From DASQFQ01 sp963802905 (GTDB lineage Bacteria > Actinomycetota > Thermoleophilia > Solirubrobacterales > Solirubrobacteraceae): DNA of 64,000 nucleotides. The position numbers were made by a program, and so were the translations under genes. Shown here one piece after another: positions 7,855 to 15,982 of this stretch. The DNA lies in assembly GCA_963802905.1 (NCBI GenBank), contig CAWDKH010000012.1, forward strand, positions 62,001-126,000, given 5' to 3'. Each line of letters opens with the position of its first letter. Position 1 is the first letter of the stretch. The notes beneath the pieces are model-generated. The model was not told the origin of the DNA and did no database searches. It saw nothing but the letters and a program-made list of their open reading frames with translations.

Positions 7855-9442
7855 CTCCCTCCAGGCGGAGGCCGAGCTCGAGGGTGTGGTGCTCCCCGTC
7901 GCTCGTCTCGCGCGTCTCGTCGACCATGTTCTCGATCAGGAAGAGGCCCCAGCCGCGCGGGCGCTGCAGGCCCTCGAGCTTGGCCTCGATGTCGGGCATC
8001 TCGCGCTCGGACTCCGGCGGCGCGCCGCCGAGGTCGGTGATCTGGACGCGGACGCGGCCGTCGCCGGTGAGCACGCGGACGTTGACCGGGCGGTCGTCGC
8101 GGTAGCCCGAGCCGTGCTCCATCGCGTTCATCGTCGCCTCGCCGACCGCGGTCTTGAGGCGCTCGAGGCGGCTGTCGGCGATGCCGAGGCCGGCCACCGC
8201 CTCGCTCACGCGGGCGATCGCCAGGCGCTCGTTGCCCTCGGCGCTGGGGACCTCGAACTCGGCGAGCACGTCCGCGGGGACGGCGCCGTTGAGCATGTGG
8301 CCCGCGCCAGGCGAGCGCTGGAGCACGACCATCGTGATGTCGTCCTCCTGCTCGGCGTCCGGGCCGGTGTGGGCGTGCAGGTCGGAGAGCACGCGGTCGA
8401 TCAGCTCGCCGCCGCCGGGGTAGTCGGCCACGCACTGCTTGAGGCGCGGGAAGCCGAACATCTCGCGGTCGGGGCTGTGCGCCTCGACGACGCCGTCGGA
8501 GTGCAGCAGCAGCGAGTCGCCGGGCTGCAGGACGGTCTCCTTCTCCTCGTAGGGCATGCCGGGCATGAGGCCGAGCGGCATGCCGCGTGCGCGCAGCTCC
8601 TCGGAGCCCTCGGCGGTCTTGACGTACGGCAGGTCGTGGCCGGCGTTGGCGAAGCGGAAGTGGCCGGTCTCGGGGTCGAGCACGCCGTACAGGCAGGTGA
8701 CGAACATCTTCTCCGGCATGTCCGGGCACAGGTGCTCGTTGACGCGCTCGAGCGTCTCGCCGGGCTCGACGAGCCGCTGGGCGGAGGCGCGCAGCACGCT
8801 GCGGGTGGCGGCCATCACGAGCGCGGCGGGGACGCCCTTGTCGGTGACGTCGCCGACCACGAACCCGACCTTGCCGCCGGGGAGCGGGATGACGTCGTAG
8901 AAGTCGCCGCCGACCTCGCGTGCGGGGCGGTAGTACGCGGCGACCTGCCAGCCGGAGAGCTCGGGCAGCTGCTTGGGGAGGAAGTTCTGCTGGATCAGCT
9001 TGGCGACCTCGAGCTCCTGCTCGAAGCGCTGGCGCGTGGCCGCCTCGGCCTGCTGCTGGCGGACGAGCTGGCCGACCCGCAGGGCCGGCGCGGCCTGGGC
9101 GGCGAGGTTGTCGAGCAGCTTGCGGTCGTCGGAGGAGTACTCCTGCTCGGACAGCCGCGGCCCGAGGTTGAGCACGCCGATCAGCTCGCCCTGGCTGACG
9201 AGCGGGACCGCGAGCTTGATGCCGGCGGCCTTCAGCTCGGCGAGCGCGGGCGAGTCGAGCTCGAGCGCCTCGATGTCGACGGCGCCGCTCGCGCTCTGCA
9301 GGTAGGCGAGCAGCGGGTCGTTCGGCGCGATGTCGATCGGCGCCGCCTCGTCCGCGCCCGCGGCCGTCGTGACCTCGGGCGCGAGCTCCTCGTGCGGAGC
9401 GCGCCGGAGGCGGCGGCGGAAGGTGCGGGTCAGGCCGGTCAT
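7835..9442 (-). CDS. GAF - SpoIIE/PP2C phosphatase - HATPase fusion (RsbU plus RsbW in one protein)
   Basis: A 535-residue protein. The N-terminal part (about 30-150) is GAF-like, with KLAVPLVSQGELIGVLNLGP. A helical linker with AKLIQQNFLP leads to a SpoIIE serine phosphatase holding its metal aspartates (VGGDFYDV, VGDVTDKG, HSDGVVEA, QEDDITMVV). The C-terminal HATPase has GEATMNAMEHG, ITDLGG and RGWGLFLIENM, as in anti-sigma kinases. It could both phosphorylate and dephosphorylate the STAS proteins encoded next. I chose the ATG at 9442 because AAAGGA (9450-9455) sits 7 bp upstream; an ATG at 9466 is the alternative. In relatives this output half is often joined to the membrane module that is separate here. 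Confidence 0.88.
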   Translation of the reverse strand: MTGLTRTFRRRLRRAPHEELAPEVTTAAGADEAAPIDIAPNDPLLAYLQSASGAVDIEALELDSPALAELKAAGIKLAVPLVSQGELIGVLNLGPRLSEQEYSSDDRKLLDNLAAQAAPALRVGQLVRQQQAEAATRQRFEQELEVAKLIQQNFLPKQLPELSGWQVAAYYRPAREVGGDFYDVIPLPGGKVGFVVGDVTDKGVPAALVMAATRSVLRASAQRLVEPGETLERVNEHLCPDMPEKMFVTCLYGVLDPETGHFRFANAGHDLPYVKTAEGSEELRARGMPLGLMPGMPYEEKETVLQPGDSLLLHSDGVVEAHSPDREMFGFPRLKQCVADYPGGGELIDRVLSDLHAHTGPDAEQEDDITMVVLQRSPGAGHMLNGAVPADVLAEFEVPSAEGNERLAIARVSEAVAGLGIADSRLERLKTAVGEATMNAMEHGSGYRDDRPVNVRVLTGDGRVRVQITDLGGAPPESEREMPDIEAKLEGLQRPRGWGLFLIENMVDETRETSDGEHHTLELGLRLEGDDDGDE

Positions 9443-9455
9443 GTCGCGGTCCTTT

Positions 9456-10683
9456 CTACGGGCCATGCGTCCGGGAATCGTTACGAGGGAGCCACAGCGT
9501 CACGTGGGCGGGCTGGACGGTCTGCCCGACGACGCCCACGAGCTCGGCCTGCAGCGCGTCGAGGTCGAGCTCGTCGCGCAGCCGGCCGCCGAACGCCTCC
9601 AGCGTCCGCGCCGCGTCGTAGCGGCGGCGGTAGAAGCGGCGGTCGACCGCCGCCTGGATCCGCGCCCGTGCGGGCCGGAACAGCGCGGCCACCGCCAGCG
9701 TCGAGATCGCGATCGCCAGGTTCGACGTGCCGAGCGTGAGCCCGATCAGCAGCACCAGCGCCAGGTAGGTCGCGCCGAGCGTGGCGGTCAGCGCGCCGTA
9801 GACCAGCGTGCGGTTGATGACGACGTCGATGTCGTAGAGCCGGTGGCGCAGGATCGCCGCGCCGATGGTCAGCGGAAGCCCGAAGGCGACGAGGCCGAGG
9901 AAGCACGTCCACCCGATCGCCCCAACGGCGTAGAGGCCGTGGCCGATCAGGCTGATCGCCGCCAGCACCAACGACGCAAGCATCAGCAGGCAGACGTAGG
10001 CGAACCACTTCAGCTGCTGGCGCTCGACCCCCCGCGAGCGCCGCATCCGCGTGACGAGCGCGGCGATCCCGATCAGCGCGGGAACGCCGTAGACGACCAC
10101 GCTCGCCGATGCGATCGCCGCCATGACGTCGCCGGCCACGCCCGGCAGCGCGTAGGGGTTGGGCCACGTCCCTGCGGCCTCGGTGTCGAGCACGCGGTCG
10201 CCGAAGGCGCGACCCAGAATCCCGAGCGCGAAGACGCCGACGGCCAGCCAGGCCGCGGGGCGCCAGCGTGGTGAAGGGAGCCTGCCGTCGGGGAAGCAGG
10301 AGCGGGATCCCCACCGCGACGAACCCGATCCAGACGTCCGCGATCCAGTCGTCGAGCCACATCGCCACGAGCGGGGGATCCTCCGCGGTCGACGTGTAGC
10401 CGATCAGCACCGAGGTGAGGGCGCTGAAGAGCACGACCGCCTCGAGGATCCAGCCGATCGGGTTGCGCGGCTGTCTGCTTGCAACCACGGCCCCGACCAC
10501 CGCGAAGACCGTGAGGGCGAGCATGAAGATCCCTTCGAAGGGCTCGTCGCTGTAGGTCGCGTAGTAGCCGGCGAGCGCGGCGAGGGCGACCCAGAGGCCG
10601 AACAGGCCCCAGGCGAGGCGCGGCGCGGTCATGGTTCGATGAGGACCCCGCGACAAACGAGGTGACCACGGCGACCGCCTCAT
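9456..10683 (-). CDS. Kinase-less membrane sensor module, paralog 7 of 7 (one frame break)
   Basis: Last of the seven paralogs described at 17142-18293, and the one next to the phosphatase. The RHRLYDIDVVINRTLVYG segment with INR groups it with paralog 6. The frame breaks at about 10296, between GIPLLL and FPDGRLPSPRWR, consistent with one extra base. The C-terminus diverges from the common WLRS ending to TLWLPRNDSRTHGP. Two starts are possible. The ATG at 10632 begins the conserved part (MTAPRLAWG). The ATG at 10683 overlaps the stop of paralog 6 and has AGGAG (10690-10694) 6 bp upstream; it adds the 17-residue basic peptide MRRSPWSPRLSRGPHRT encoded by one 51-bp repeat unit. I prefer the latter because of the ribosome binding site. 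Confidence 0.75.
9468..9485 (-). promoter_or_regulatory. 18-nt motif CGTAACGATTCCCGGACG, copy 1 (before the phosphatase gene)
   Basis: Read on the minus strand, this motif lies 25 bp before the phosphatase start at 9442, inside the 3' end of paralog 7. The same motif occurs at 18357-18374 (one mismatch, before the sensor array) and 26820-26837 (identical, before an SRPBCC gene). Its role is unknown. Confidence 0.45.
10631..10681. repeat. Single 51-bp repeat unit at the paralog 6/7 junction
   Basis: One diverged copy of the unit that occurs three times in tandem at 11821-11973. It differs at about four positions, including ATGGTT for ATCGCT and ACAAACGA for ACGAACGA. It fills the space between the stop of paralog 6 and the conserved start of paralog 7, in the same relative place as the tandem array at the previous junction. 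Confidence 0.9.
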
Positions 10684-11975
10684 CGCTCGCTCCTGAGCCA
10701 GAGCGACACGTGCGTCGGCTGGACCGTGTCGCTGACGACCCCGCGCAGGTCGGCCCCCAGCGCCTCGAGGTCGAGCTCGTCGCGCAGGCGCCCGCCGAAC
10801 GCCTCCAGCGTCTGCGTCGCGTCGTAGCGCCGGCGGTAGAAGCGCCGGTCGACCGCGCCCTGGATACGCGCGCGCGCCGGGCGGAACAGCGCCGCGACCG
10901 CCAGCGTCGAGACCGCCACCGCGAACCCCGACTCCCCCACCGCCAGCCCGACCAGCAGAACGGTGCCGAGGTAGGCGCCGCCGAGCGTCGCCGTCAGCGC
11001 GCCGTAGACCAGCGTGCGGTTGATGACGACGTCGATGTCGTACAGCCGGTGGCGCAGGATCGCGATGCCCATCGCGACGGGAACCAGCGCGAGCGAGACC
11101 GAGATGATCGTGTTGGCGAGGTCCACCGCCCGCTCGCCCACGACCGTCTCGATCGCGATTGCGATGGCCAATGCCACCCCGACCAGCGCCCCCGTGAAGG
11201 AGAGCCACTTCAGCTGCTGGCGCTCGACGTTGCGGGCGCGGCGGAAGCGGACGAACAGCGACGCGATCGAGCCGAGGATCGCCACGGCAAGCGCGGCCGG
11301 GCTCGCGTTCTGGAGCACGTCGAACAGCCCCGGTAGTGCCTCGAATCCGAGCGGGTTCACGACCGTGGAGTCCTCGAACGGTCCCGGCGCGAATGCGATC
11401 ACCGCGCCCGTCATGACGACCGTGGCGGCGGCGAACCAGGCGAACGCCCGCCAGCGCGGCGACGGCAGGTGCCCGTCGGGGAACAGCAGCAGGCCGAACG
11501 TGGCGATCGGCCCGATGCCGGCCATCCACACCCAGGTCGAGAGCCAGTGCACGAGCGCGGGGGCACCGCCTTCGCTCTCCGTCTGCGCGATCGTCAGCCC
11601 GCCGATCGTGTACGCCGCGCCGCCGGAGAGCAGGATCCACCCGATCGGGTTGCCCGGCTGCCGGCTCGCGACCAGCGCGCCCATGGTCGCGAAGGCGCCG
11701 ACGAAGAACGTGTAGGCGAAGGCTGAGCCCTCCCCGTCCTCAGCGGCCGCGCCGGTGACCACGACAGCGGCGAACGAGCCGACGATGGCCAGCCACAACC
11801 CCCACGCGAACCAGCGGGTCATCGCTCGATGAGGACCCCGCGACGAACGAGGTGACCACGGCGACCACCTCATCGCTCGATGAGGACCCCGCGACGAACG
11901 AGGTGACCACGGCGACCACCTCATCGCTCGATGAGGACCCCGCGACGAACGAGGTGACCACGGCGACCACCTCAT
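10680..11975 (-). CDS. Kinase-less membrane sensor module, paralog 6 of 7, with 51-residue repeat leader
   Basis: Conserved part starts at MTRWFAWGLWL (ATG at 11822) and carries LLLFPDGHLPSPRWR, RFRRARNVERQQLKW, RHRLYDIDVVINRTLVYG, ALFRPARARIQGAVDRRF and the terminal HVSLWLRSER. An ATG at 11975 overlaps the stop of paralog 5 and has AAGGA (11983-11987) 7 bp upstream. From it the frame stays open through three copies of the 17-residue peptide MRWSPWSPRSSRGPHRA into the conserved start. No good ribosome site precedes 11822. I therefore give the long form (431 residues), but the leader could also be untranslated. It shares INR with paralog 7, so these two are probably the youngest pair. Confidence 0.75.
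   Translation of the reverse strand: MRWSPWSPRSSRGPHRAMRWSPWSPRSSRGPHRAMRWSPWSPRSSRGPHRAMTRWFAWGLWLAIVGSFAAVVVTGAAAEDGEGSAFAYTFFVGAFATMGALVASRQPGNPIGWILLSGGAAYTIGGLTIAQTESEGGAPALVHWLSTWVWMAGIGPIATFGLLLFPDGHLPSPRWRAFAWFAAATVVMTGAVIAFAPGPFEDSTVVNPLGFEALPGLFDVLQNASPAALAVAILGSIASLFVRFRRARNVERQQLKWLSFTGALVGVALAIAIAIETVVGERAVDLANTIISVSLALVPVAMGIAILRHRLYDIDVVINRTLVYGALTATLGGAYLGTVLLVGLAVGESGFAVAVSTLAVAALFRPARARIQGAVDRRFYRRRYDATQTLEAFGGRLRDELDLEALGADLRGVVSDTVQPTHVSLWLRSER
10690..10694 (-). promoter_or_regulatory. Ribosome binding site inside the paralog 6 C-terminal codons
   Basis: The codons CTC AGG AGC for Leu-Arg-Ser at the end of paralog 6 contain AGGAG, 6 bp before the ATG at 10683. The same layout recurs at 11983-11987 (AAGGA), 13136-13140, 14835-14839 and 15989-15993 (all AGGAG), each 6-7 bp before a start that overlaps the preceding stop. 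This decides the upstream starts for paralogs 6 and 7. Confidence 0.7.
11821..11973. repeat. Three perfect 51-bp tandem repeats at the paralog 5/6 junction
   Basis: Units at 11821-11871, 11872-11922 and 11923-11973 are identical. On the coding (minus) strand each unit runs from an ATGAGG to GAGCG. The 9-mer GAGCGATGA occurs at the end of paralog 5, at each unit boundary and at the conserved start of paralog 6. This is the expected substrate for slippage or unequal crossover. Two frames are open throughout: MRWSPWSPRSSRGPHRA, in frame with paralog 6, and DEVVAVVTSFVAGSSSS. Unit length is 17 codons, so copy-number change keeps the frame. Confidence 0.95.
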
Positions 11976-13129
11976 CGCTCGTTCCTTAGCCACAGCGACA
12001 CGTGCGCCGGCTGCACCGTCTCGTGGACGACGCCGCGCAGGTCCTCGCCCAGTGCCTCGAGGTCGAGCTCGTCGCGCAGCCGCGCGCCGAACGCCTCGAG
12101 CGTTTGCACCGCGTCGTAGCGGCGGCGATAGAAGCGCCGGTCGACGAGCGCCTGGATGCGCGTGAGGGCCGGTCGGAACAGCGCGGCGACGGCGAGCGTG
12201 GAGACCGCGACGGCGAAGCCCGACTCCCCGACGGCGAGGCTCACGAGCAGGACGGTCACGAGGTAGGTGGCGCCGAGGATGGCGGTCAGCGCCGCGTAGA
12301 TCAGCGTGCGCCGGATGACGACGTCGATGTCGTAGAGCCGGTAGCGCAGGATCGCGAGGCCGGCGGTCACCGGGAGGGCGGCGAGGGCGAGCAGGCCGAC
12401 GATGAACGCGGTGTCGGCGACGATGCCCGTCCCGGTCCCCGCCAGGCCCAGCGCGGCGCCGGCGATCGCCGCGTCGAAGGTGAACCACTTCAGCTGCAGC
12501 CGCTCGACGCCGCGCGCGCGGCGGAAGCGCACGACCAGCGAGGCGGCCGCCGCCAGCAGCAACGGCAGCGCCAGCACGTCGGTGACGGCGATGAGGCCGC
12601 GCACGAGCTCGTCCGCGGCGCCCTCGGCGCCGACCGGGTTCGGCAGCTCGGCCTCGCCGAGCGGCCTCGGATCGAGCGCCGATCCGAGCCCCGCCAGCGC
12701 CACCCCGACCGCGCAGACCCAGGCGACCGGCCGCCAGCGGCGCGACACGAGCCGGCCGTCGGGGAACAGCAGCAGCAGGGCGGCCGTCGCCCCGAACATC
12801 GCCACGAGCGGGAGCCAGTTGCCCAGCCAGGCCATCCATTCGTCGGCGGGGAGCGGGCCCGCCTCGGCATAGGCGCCGGCGAGCAGCCCGACCGCGAGCC
12901 CGAGACCGAGCGCGAGCAGCGTCCAACCGATCGCGTTGGAGGGCACGCGCGTCGCCACGACCGCACCCGTGGTCGCCGCGCCGAAGATCAGCAGCGTGAA
13001 CTCGACGTTGGCCACGATGTCGAGCGTGTCCCCCCAGTCGAGCGCCGCGTTGATCGCCGCGGCCGGCAGCATCGCGGCGACCGCCAGGATCCACAGCACG
13101 AGCGGCAGATTCCGCCTCACGGCCTTCAC
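11972..13129 (-). CDS. Kinase-less membrane sensor module, paralog 5 of 7
   Basis: 385 residues from a GTG at 13129 that overlaps the stop of paralog 4 (GTGA) and has AGGAG (13136-13140) 6 bp upstream. The N-terminus NLPLVLWILAVAAMLP is close to that of paralog 4 (RLPLVLWILAVGLIVP). Both carry ERLQLKWFT and RYRLYDIDVVIRRTLIYAAL, so paralogs 4 and 5 form a pair. It has LLLLFPDGRLVSRRWR in the middle and ends VQPAHVSLWLRNER. No enzymatic domain follows. The 51-bp repeat array begins directly at its stop codon. Confidence 0.85.
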   Translation of the reverse strand: MKAVRRNLPLVLWILAVAAMLPAAAINAALDWGDTLDIVANVEFTLLIFGAATTGAVVATRVPSNAIGWTLLALGLGLAVGLLAGAYAEAGPLPADEWMAWLGNWLPLVAMFGATAALLLLFPDGRLVSRRWRPVAWVCAVGVALAGLGSALDPRPLGEAELPNPVGAEGAADELVRGLIAVTDVLALPLLLAAAASLVVRFRRARGVERLQLKWFTFDAAIAGAALGLAGTGTGIVADTAFIVGLLALAALPVTAGLAILRYRLYDIDVVIRRTLIYAALTAILGATYLVTVLLVSLAVGESGFAVAVSTLAVAALFRPALTRIQALVDRRFYRRRYDAVQTLEAFGARLRDELDLEALGEDLRGVVHETVQPAHVSLWLRNER

Positions 13130-14280
13130 CGCGCGCTCCTCAGCCACACCGAGACATGCGCGGGCTGGACCGTGTCGTGCACGACGCCGCGCAGGTCGTC
13201 GGCGAGCGCCTCGAGGTCGATCTCGTCGCGCAGGCGGCTGCCGAACGCCTCGAGCGTCAGCGCGGCGTCGTAGCGGCGGCGGAAGAAGCGCCGGTCGACG
13301 ACCGACTGGATGCGCGCAAGCGCCGGCCGGAAGAGCGCTGCGACCGCGAGGGTCGAGACGGCGACGGCGAACCCCGAGTGCCCGACCGCAAGCCCGATCA
13401 GCAACACGAGCGCGAGGTAGGTCGCACCGAGGGTCGCGGTGAGCGCCGCGTAGATCAGCGTGCGCCGGATCACGACGTCGATGTCGTAGAGGCGGTAGCG
13501 CAGGACCGCGATGCCCGCCGTGATCGGCAGCGCGACGAGCCCGAACAGGCCGAGCACGAACGCGGCGTCGGCGACGAAGCCGTGGGTGACCGTCGTCACG
13601 CCCAGCCCGACTCCGACGAACGAGGCGGCGTAGGTGAACCACTTGAGCTGGAGGCGCTCGACTCCGCGCGCGCGTCGCAGCCGCACCACCAGCGCGGCCG
13701 CGGCGAGCGCCAGCGCAGGGAGCGCGAGCACATCGGTGATCGTGCCGAGCGTGTCGACGACCTCGGCCGCCGTGCCGCTCGTGGCGACCGGGTTGCCGAG
13801 GCCGCTCCCGGTCTCGTCCGGGCCCAGCGCGGCGGCAACCGCGGCCAGCCCGACGCCGGTGGCCACGAACCACGCCGCGAAGCGCCAGCGCGGCGACAGC
13901 AGATGCCCGTCCGGGAACAGCAGCAGCAGGAAGGCGGGCAGGCCATAGAGGACGGGGATCGACGGCCAGTCGCCGAGCCACGACGCCCAGCGCGCGCCGG
14001 GCAGCGGCCCGAGCGAGGTCGTCGCGCTCACCTCGGCGTAGGCGCCGCAGGCGATGGTGAACCCGACGCCCGCACCGAGGGCGAGCAGGATCCAGCCAAC
14101 CGCATTGCCGGGGACCCGCGTGGCCACCAGGGCGCCGGTCGTCGCCGCGCCGGCGGCGAGCGCCATGAACCCGAGGTCAGGCACGATCGCGTTCGGGTAG
14201 TCGAGCACCGCGTTCGCGGCCGCTCCCGGGACGATCAAACCGACCGCGAGGATCCACAAGACGAGCGGCAGCCGCCTCAT
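13126..14280 (-). CDS. Kinase-less membrane sensor module, paralog 4 of 7
   Basis: 384 residues from ATG at 14280, overlapping the cyclase stop by 4 bp (ATGA). Same plan as paralog 1: N-terminal hydrophobic hairpins, ATRVPGNAVGWILLALG, LLLLFPDGHLLSPRWR, the cytoplasmic RLRRARGVERLQLKW loop, RYRLYDIDVVIRRTLIYAAL, ALFRPALARIQSVVDRRFF, and the amphipathic tail ending HVSVWLRSAR. It is the first sensor after the cyclase gene. Whether its insertion point or that of the cyclase split an older row of sensors cannot be told. Confidence 0.85.
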   Translation of the reverse strand: MRRLPLVLWILAVGLIVPGAAANAVLDYPNAIVPDLGFMALAAGAATTGALVATRVPGNAVGWILLALGAGVGFTIACGAYAEVSATTSLGPLPGARWASWLGDWPSIPVLYGLPAFLLLLFPDGHLLSPRWRFAAWFVATGVGLAAVAAALGPDETGSGLGNPVATSGTAAEVVDTLGTITDVLALPALALAAAALVVRLRRARGVERLQLKWFTYAASFVGVGLGVTTVTHGFVADAAFVLGLFGLVALPITAGIAVLRYRLYDIDVVIRRTLIYAALTATLGATYLALVLLIGLAVGHSGFAVAVSTLAVAALFRPALARIQSVVDRRFFRRRYDAALTLEAFGSRLRDEIDLEALADDLRGVVHDTVQPAHVSVWLRSAR

Positions 14281-14828
14281 GCCACCTCTCCCAGCGCGTA
14301 GACAACGACCGGCGCCGGCTTGCCCTTGAGCTCGATCGTCCCGCGCGGCACGAGCCCGTCGCGGTCGAGCAGGCAGCGGGTTGCCTCGGTGACGAGCACG
14401 CTGTCGCCGGTGCGGCGGGTCGCCTGCTCGACGCGCGCCGCCACGTTGACCGGGTCGCCGATGATGCCGAGGTCGAAGCGACTGCCGCCGCCGACGGTGC
14501 CGACGATGACGAGGCCGGAGTTGACACCGACGCTGACCCGGCAGCGCTCGCCGAAGTGCGCCTCGACCGCCGCGACGATCGCGCGAGCGGCGGCGACACC
14601 GCGGTCGGCGTGGTCGGGCAGCGGATCGGGGACGCCGAACACACCGAGCATCCCGTCGCCGAGGAACTGGTGCACGCGGCCGCCGTGCTCTTCCAGCACC
14701 GGCACGGCGACGCCGAAGAACTCGTTGAGCAGCGCGACGGCCTCGCGCGCCGTCACGCGGTCGGCGAACGGCGTGAAGTCGCGGATGTCGACGAACAGCA
14801 CGGTGACCATGGCGTCCTCGCCGTTCAC
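14277..14828 (-). CDS. Class III adenylate/guanylate cyclase catalytic domain protein
   Basis: A soluble stand-alone cyclase of about 183 residues, close to one catalytic domain. Metal-binding aspartates are in LFVDIRDFTPF and FLGDGMLGVFG. The transition-state Asn and Arg are in PVNVAARVEQ. The substrate lysine usual in VxKxxGD is glutamine here (RVHQFLGDG), and the position that is Asp or Thr in typical adenylate cyclases is glycine (LGIIGD), so nucleotide preference and activity are uncertain. I favour the GTG at 14828, which overlaps the stop of paralog 3 (GTGA) and has AGGAG at 14835-14839. An ATG at 14846 is also in frame. It has no regulatory domain, so it may be controlled by the flanking membrane modules. 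Confidence 0.85.
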   Translation of the reverse strand: MNGEDAMVTVLFVDIRDFTPFADRVTAREAVALLNEFFGVAVPVLEEHGGRVHQFLGDGMLGVFGVPDPLPDHADRGVAAARAIVAAVEAHFGERCRVSVGVNSGLVIVGTVGGGSRFDLGIIGDPVNVAARVEQATRRTGDSVLVTEATRCLLDRDGLVPRGTIELKGKPAPVVVYALGEVA

Positions 14829-15982
14829 GAGGTGCTCCTCAGCCATACCGAGACGTGCGCGGGCTGGACGGTGTCGGTGACGACGCCGCGCAGGTCGTCG
14901 GCGAGCGTCTCGAGGTCGATCTCGTCGCGCAGTCGCGCGCCGAACGCCTCGAGCGTGACCGCGGCGTCATAGCGGCGGCGGAAGAAGCGCCGGTCGACGA
15001 GCGCCTGGATGCGCCGCAGCGCCGGTCGGAACAGCGCCGCCACCGCCAGCGTCGAGACCGCGATGGCGACGTTCGACTTGCCCACCGCCAGCCCGGCGAG
15101 CAGGACGAGCGCGAGGTAGGTCGCGCCGAGCGTCGCGGTCAGCGCGCCGTAGACCAGCGTGCGCCGGATCACCAGGTCGACGTCGTAGAGCCGGTAGCGG
15201 AGGATCGCGATCCCGGTGGCCGCCGGGAGGCCGAACCCGATCAGCGCGAGCCCGGTCAGCCAGCCGGTGACCGCCACGGCGGTGAAACCGTCGCTCGAAT
15301 CGGCGAAGGCCGAGCTGATGACGGCCACCGTGAGGCACGTCGCGGCGAGGATGCCCACGTACGCGAACCACTTGAGCTGCTGGCGCTCCGCGCCGCGAGC
15401 GCGGCGCAGGCGGACGACGACGGAGGCCGCGGCGAGGACGACGGCCAGCGCTCCGAGGACCAGGCTCGCCGTGTTCGCAACGTCGGACAGACCGCCCTCG
15501 ACGCCGAGCGGATTGTCGATCCCGGAGCTCTGCCGCAGCTCGAGCGCGCCGGGGGCGATCGCCGTGCCGACGGCGCCGGACACCACCGAGGCGACGCCCA
15601 GCCACAGGACCGGGCGCCACCGCGGCGACGGCAGCCGGCCGTCCGGGAAGAGGAGCGGCAGGAAGATGAGCGCGAGCGAGAACCAGAGGTTCGTCGTGAA
15701 CGTGCTGAGCCACGCCACCCACACCTGCCCGGGGTGCGGGGGCTCCACGACGTAGGCCTCGCCCACCTCGCCCGCGGCGAAGCAGATCGCGGTCCCGAGC
15801 AGCAACCACCCGACCGCGTTGTCCGGCCGCCGCAGCGCGATCAGCGTGCCGACGCCCGCGAAGGCGCCGAACAGGACCGCACCAAGCGCGTCGGTGTCCG
15901 CCCCCTCGAAGGCCACGAGCACGACGGCCGCCGCGGCGAGCGCGACGTAGACGGCGAGCAGGCCCCAGGCGGCGGCCCTCAT
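14825..15982 (-). CDS. Kinase-less membrane sensor module, paralog 3 of 7
   Basis: 385 residues from ATG 15982, which overlaps the stop of paralog 2 (ATGA) with AGGAG at 15989-15993. A longer in-frame start at 16000 is less likely. It is distinguished by RYRLYDVDLVIRRTLVYG (Val for the usual Ile) and by an acidic, Ser-rich loop near ISSAFADSSDGF. It carries LPLLFPDGRLPSPRWR and RLRRARGAERQQLKW and ends HVSVWLRSTS. It is the sensor immediately before the cyclase gene, coupled to it by a 4-bp overlap, and so a likely partner. Confidence 0.85.
   Translation of the reverse strand: MRAAAWGLLAVYVALAAAAVVLVAFEGADTDALGAVLFGAFAGVGTLIALRRPDNAVGWLLLGTAICFAAGEVGEAYVVEPPHPGQVWVAWLSTFTTNLWFSLALIFLPLLFPDGRLPSPRWRPVLWLGVASVVSGAVGTAIAPGALELRQSSGIDNPLGVEGGLSDVANTASLVLGALAVVLAAASVVVRLRRARGAERQQLKWFAYVGILAATCLTVAVISSAFADSSDGFTAVAVTGWLTGLALIGFGLPAATGIAILRYRLYDVDLVIRRTLVYGALTATLGATYLALVLLAGLAVGKSNVAIAVSTLAVAALFRPALRRIQALVDRRFFRRRYDAAVTLEAFGARLRDEIDLETLADDLRGVVTDTVQPAHVSVWLRSTS

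Noticed and set aside
7143..9442. A sigma factor gene belonging to the partner-switching module
   Set aside because: No SigB/SigF-like region 2 or 4 sequence was found near either SpoIIE/STAS module. The only sigma factor in the window is ECF42 at 35973-37169, which is not controlled this way.
11740..11970. Alternative repeat-encoded protein with units DEVVAVVTSFVAGSSSS
   Set aside because: This second open frame of the tandem repeats has no stable start or conserved continuation. The frame joined to paralog 6, with ribosome sites, is preferred.
11821..11973. Possible CRISPR array
   Set aside because: The 51-bp units are directly contiguous with no variable spacers, are in coding frame and lie at a gene junction.
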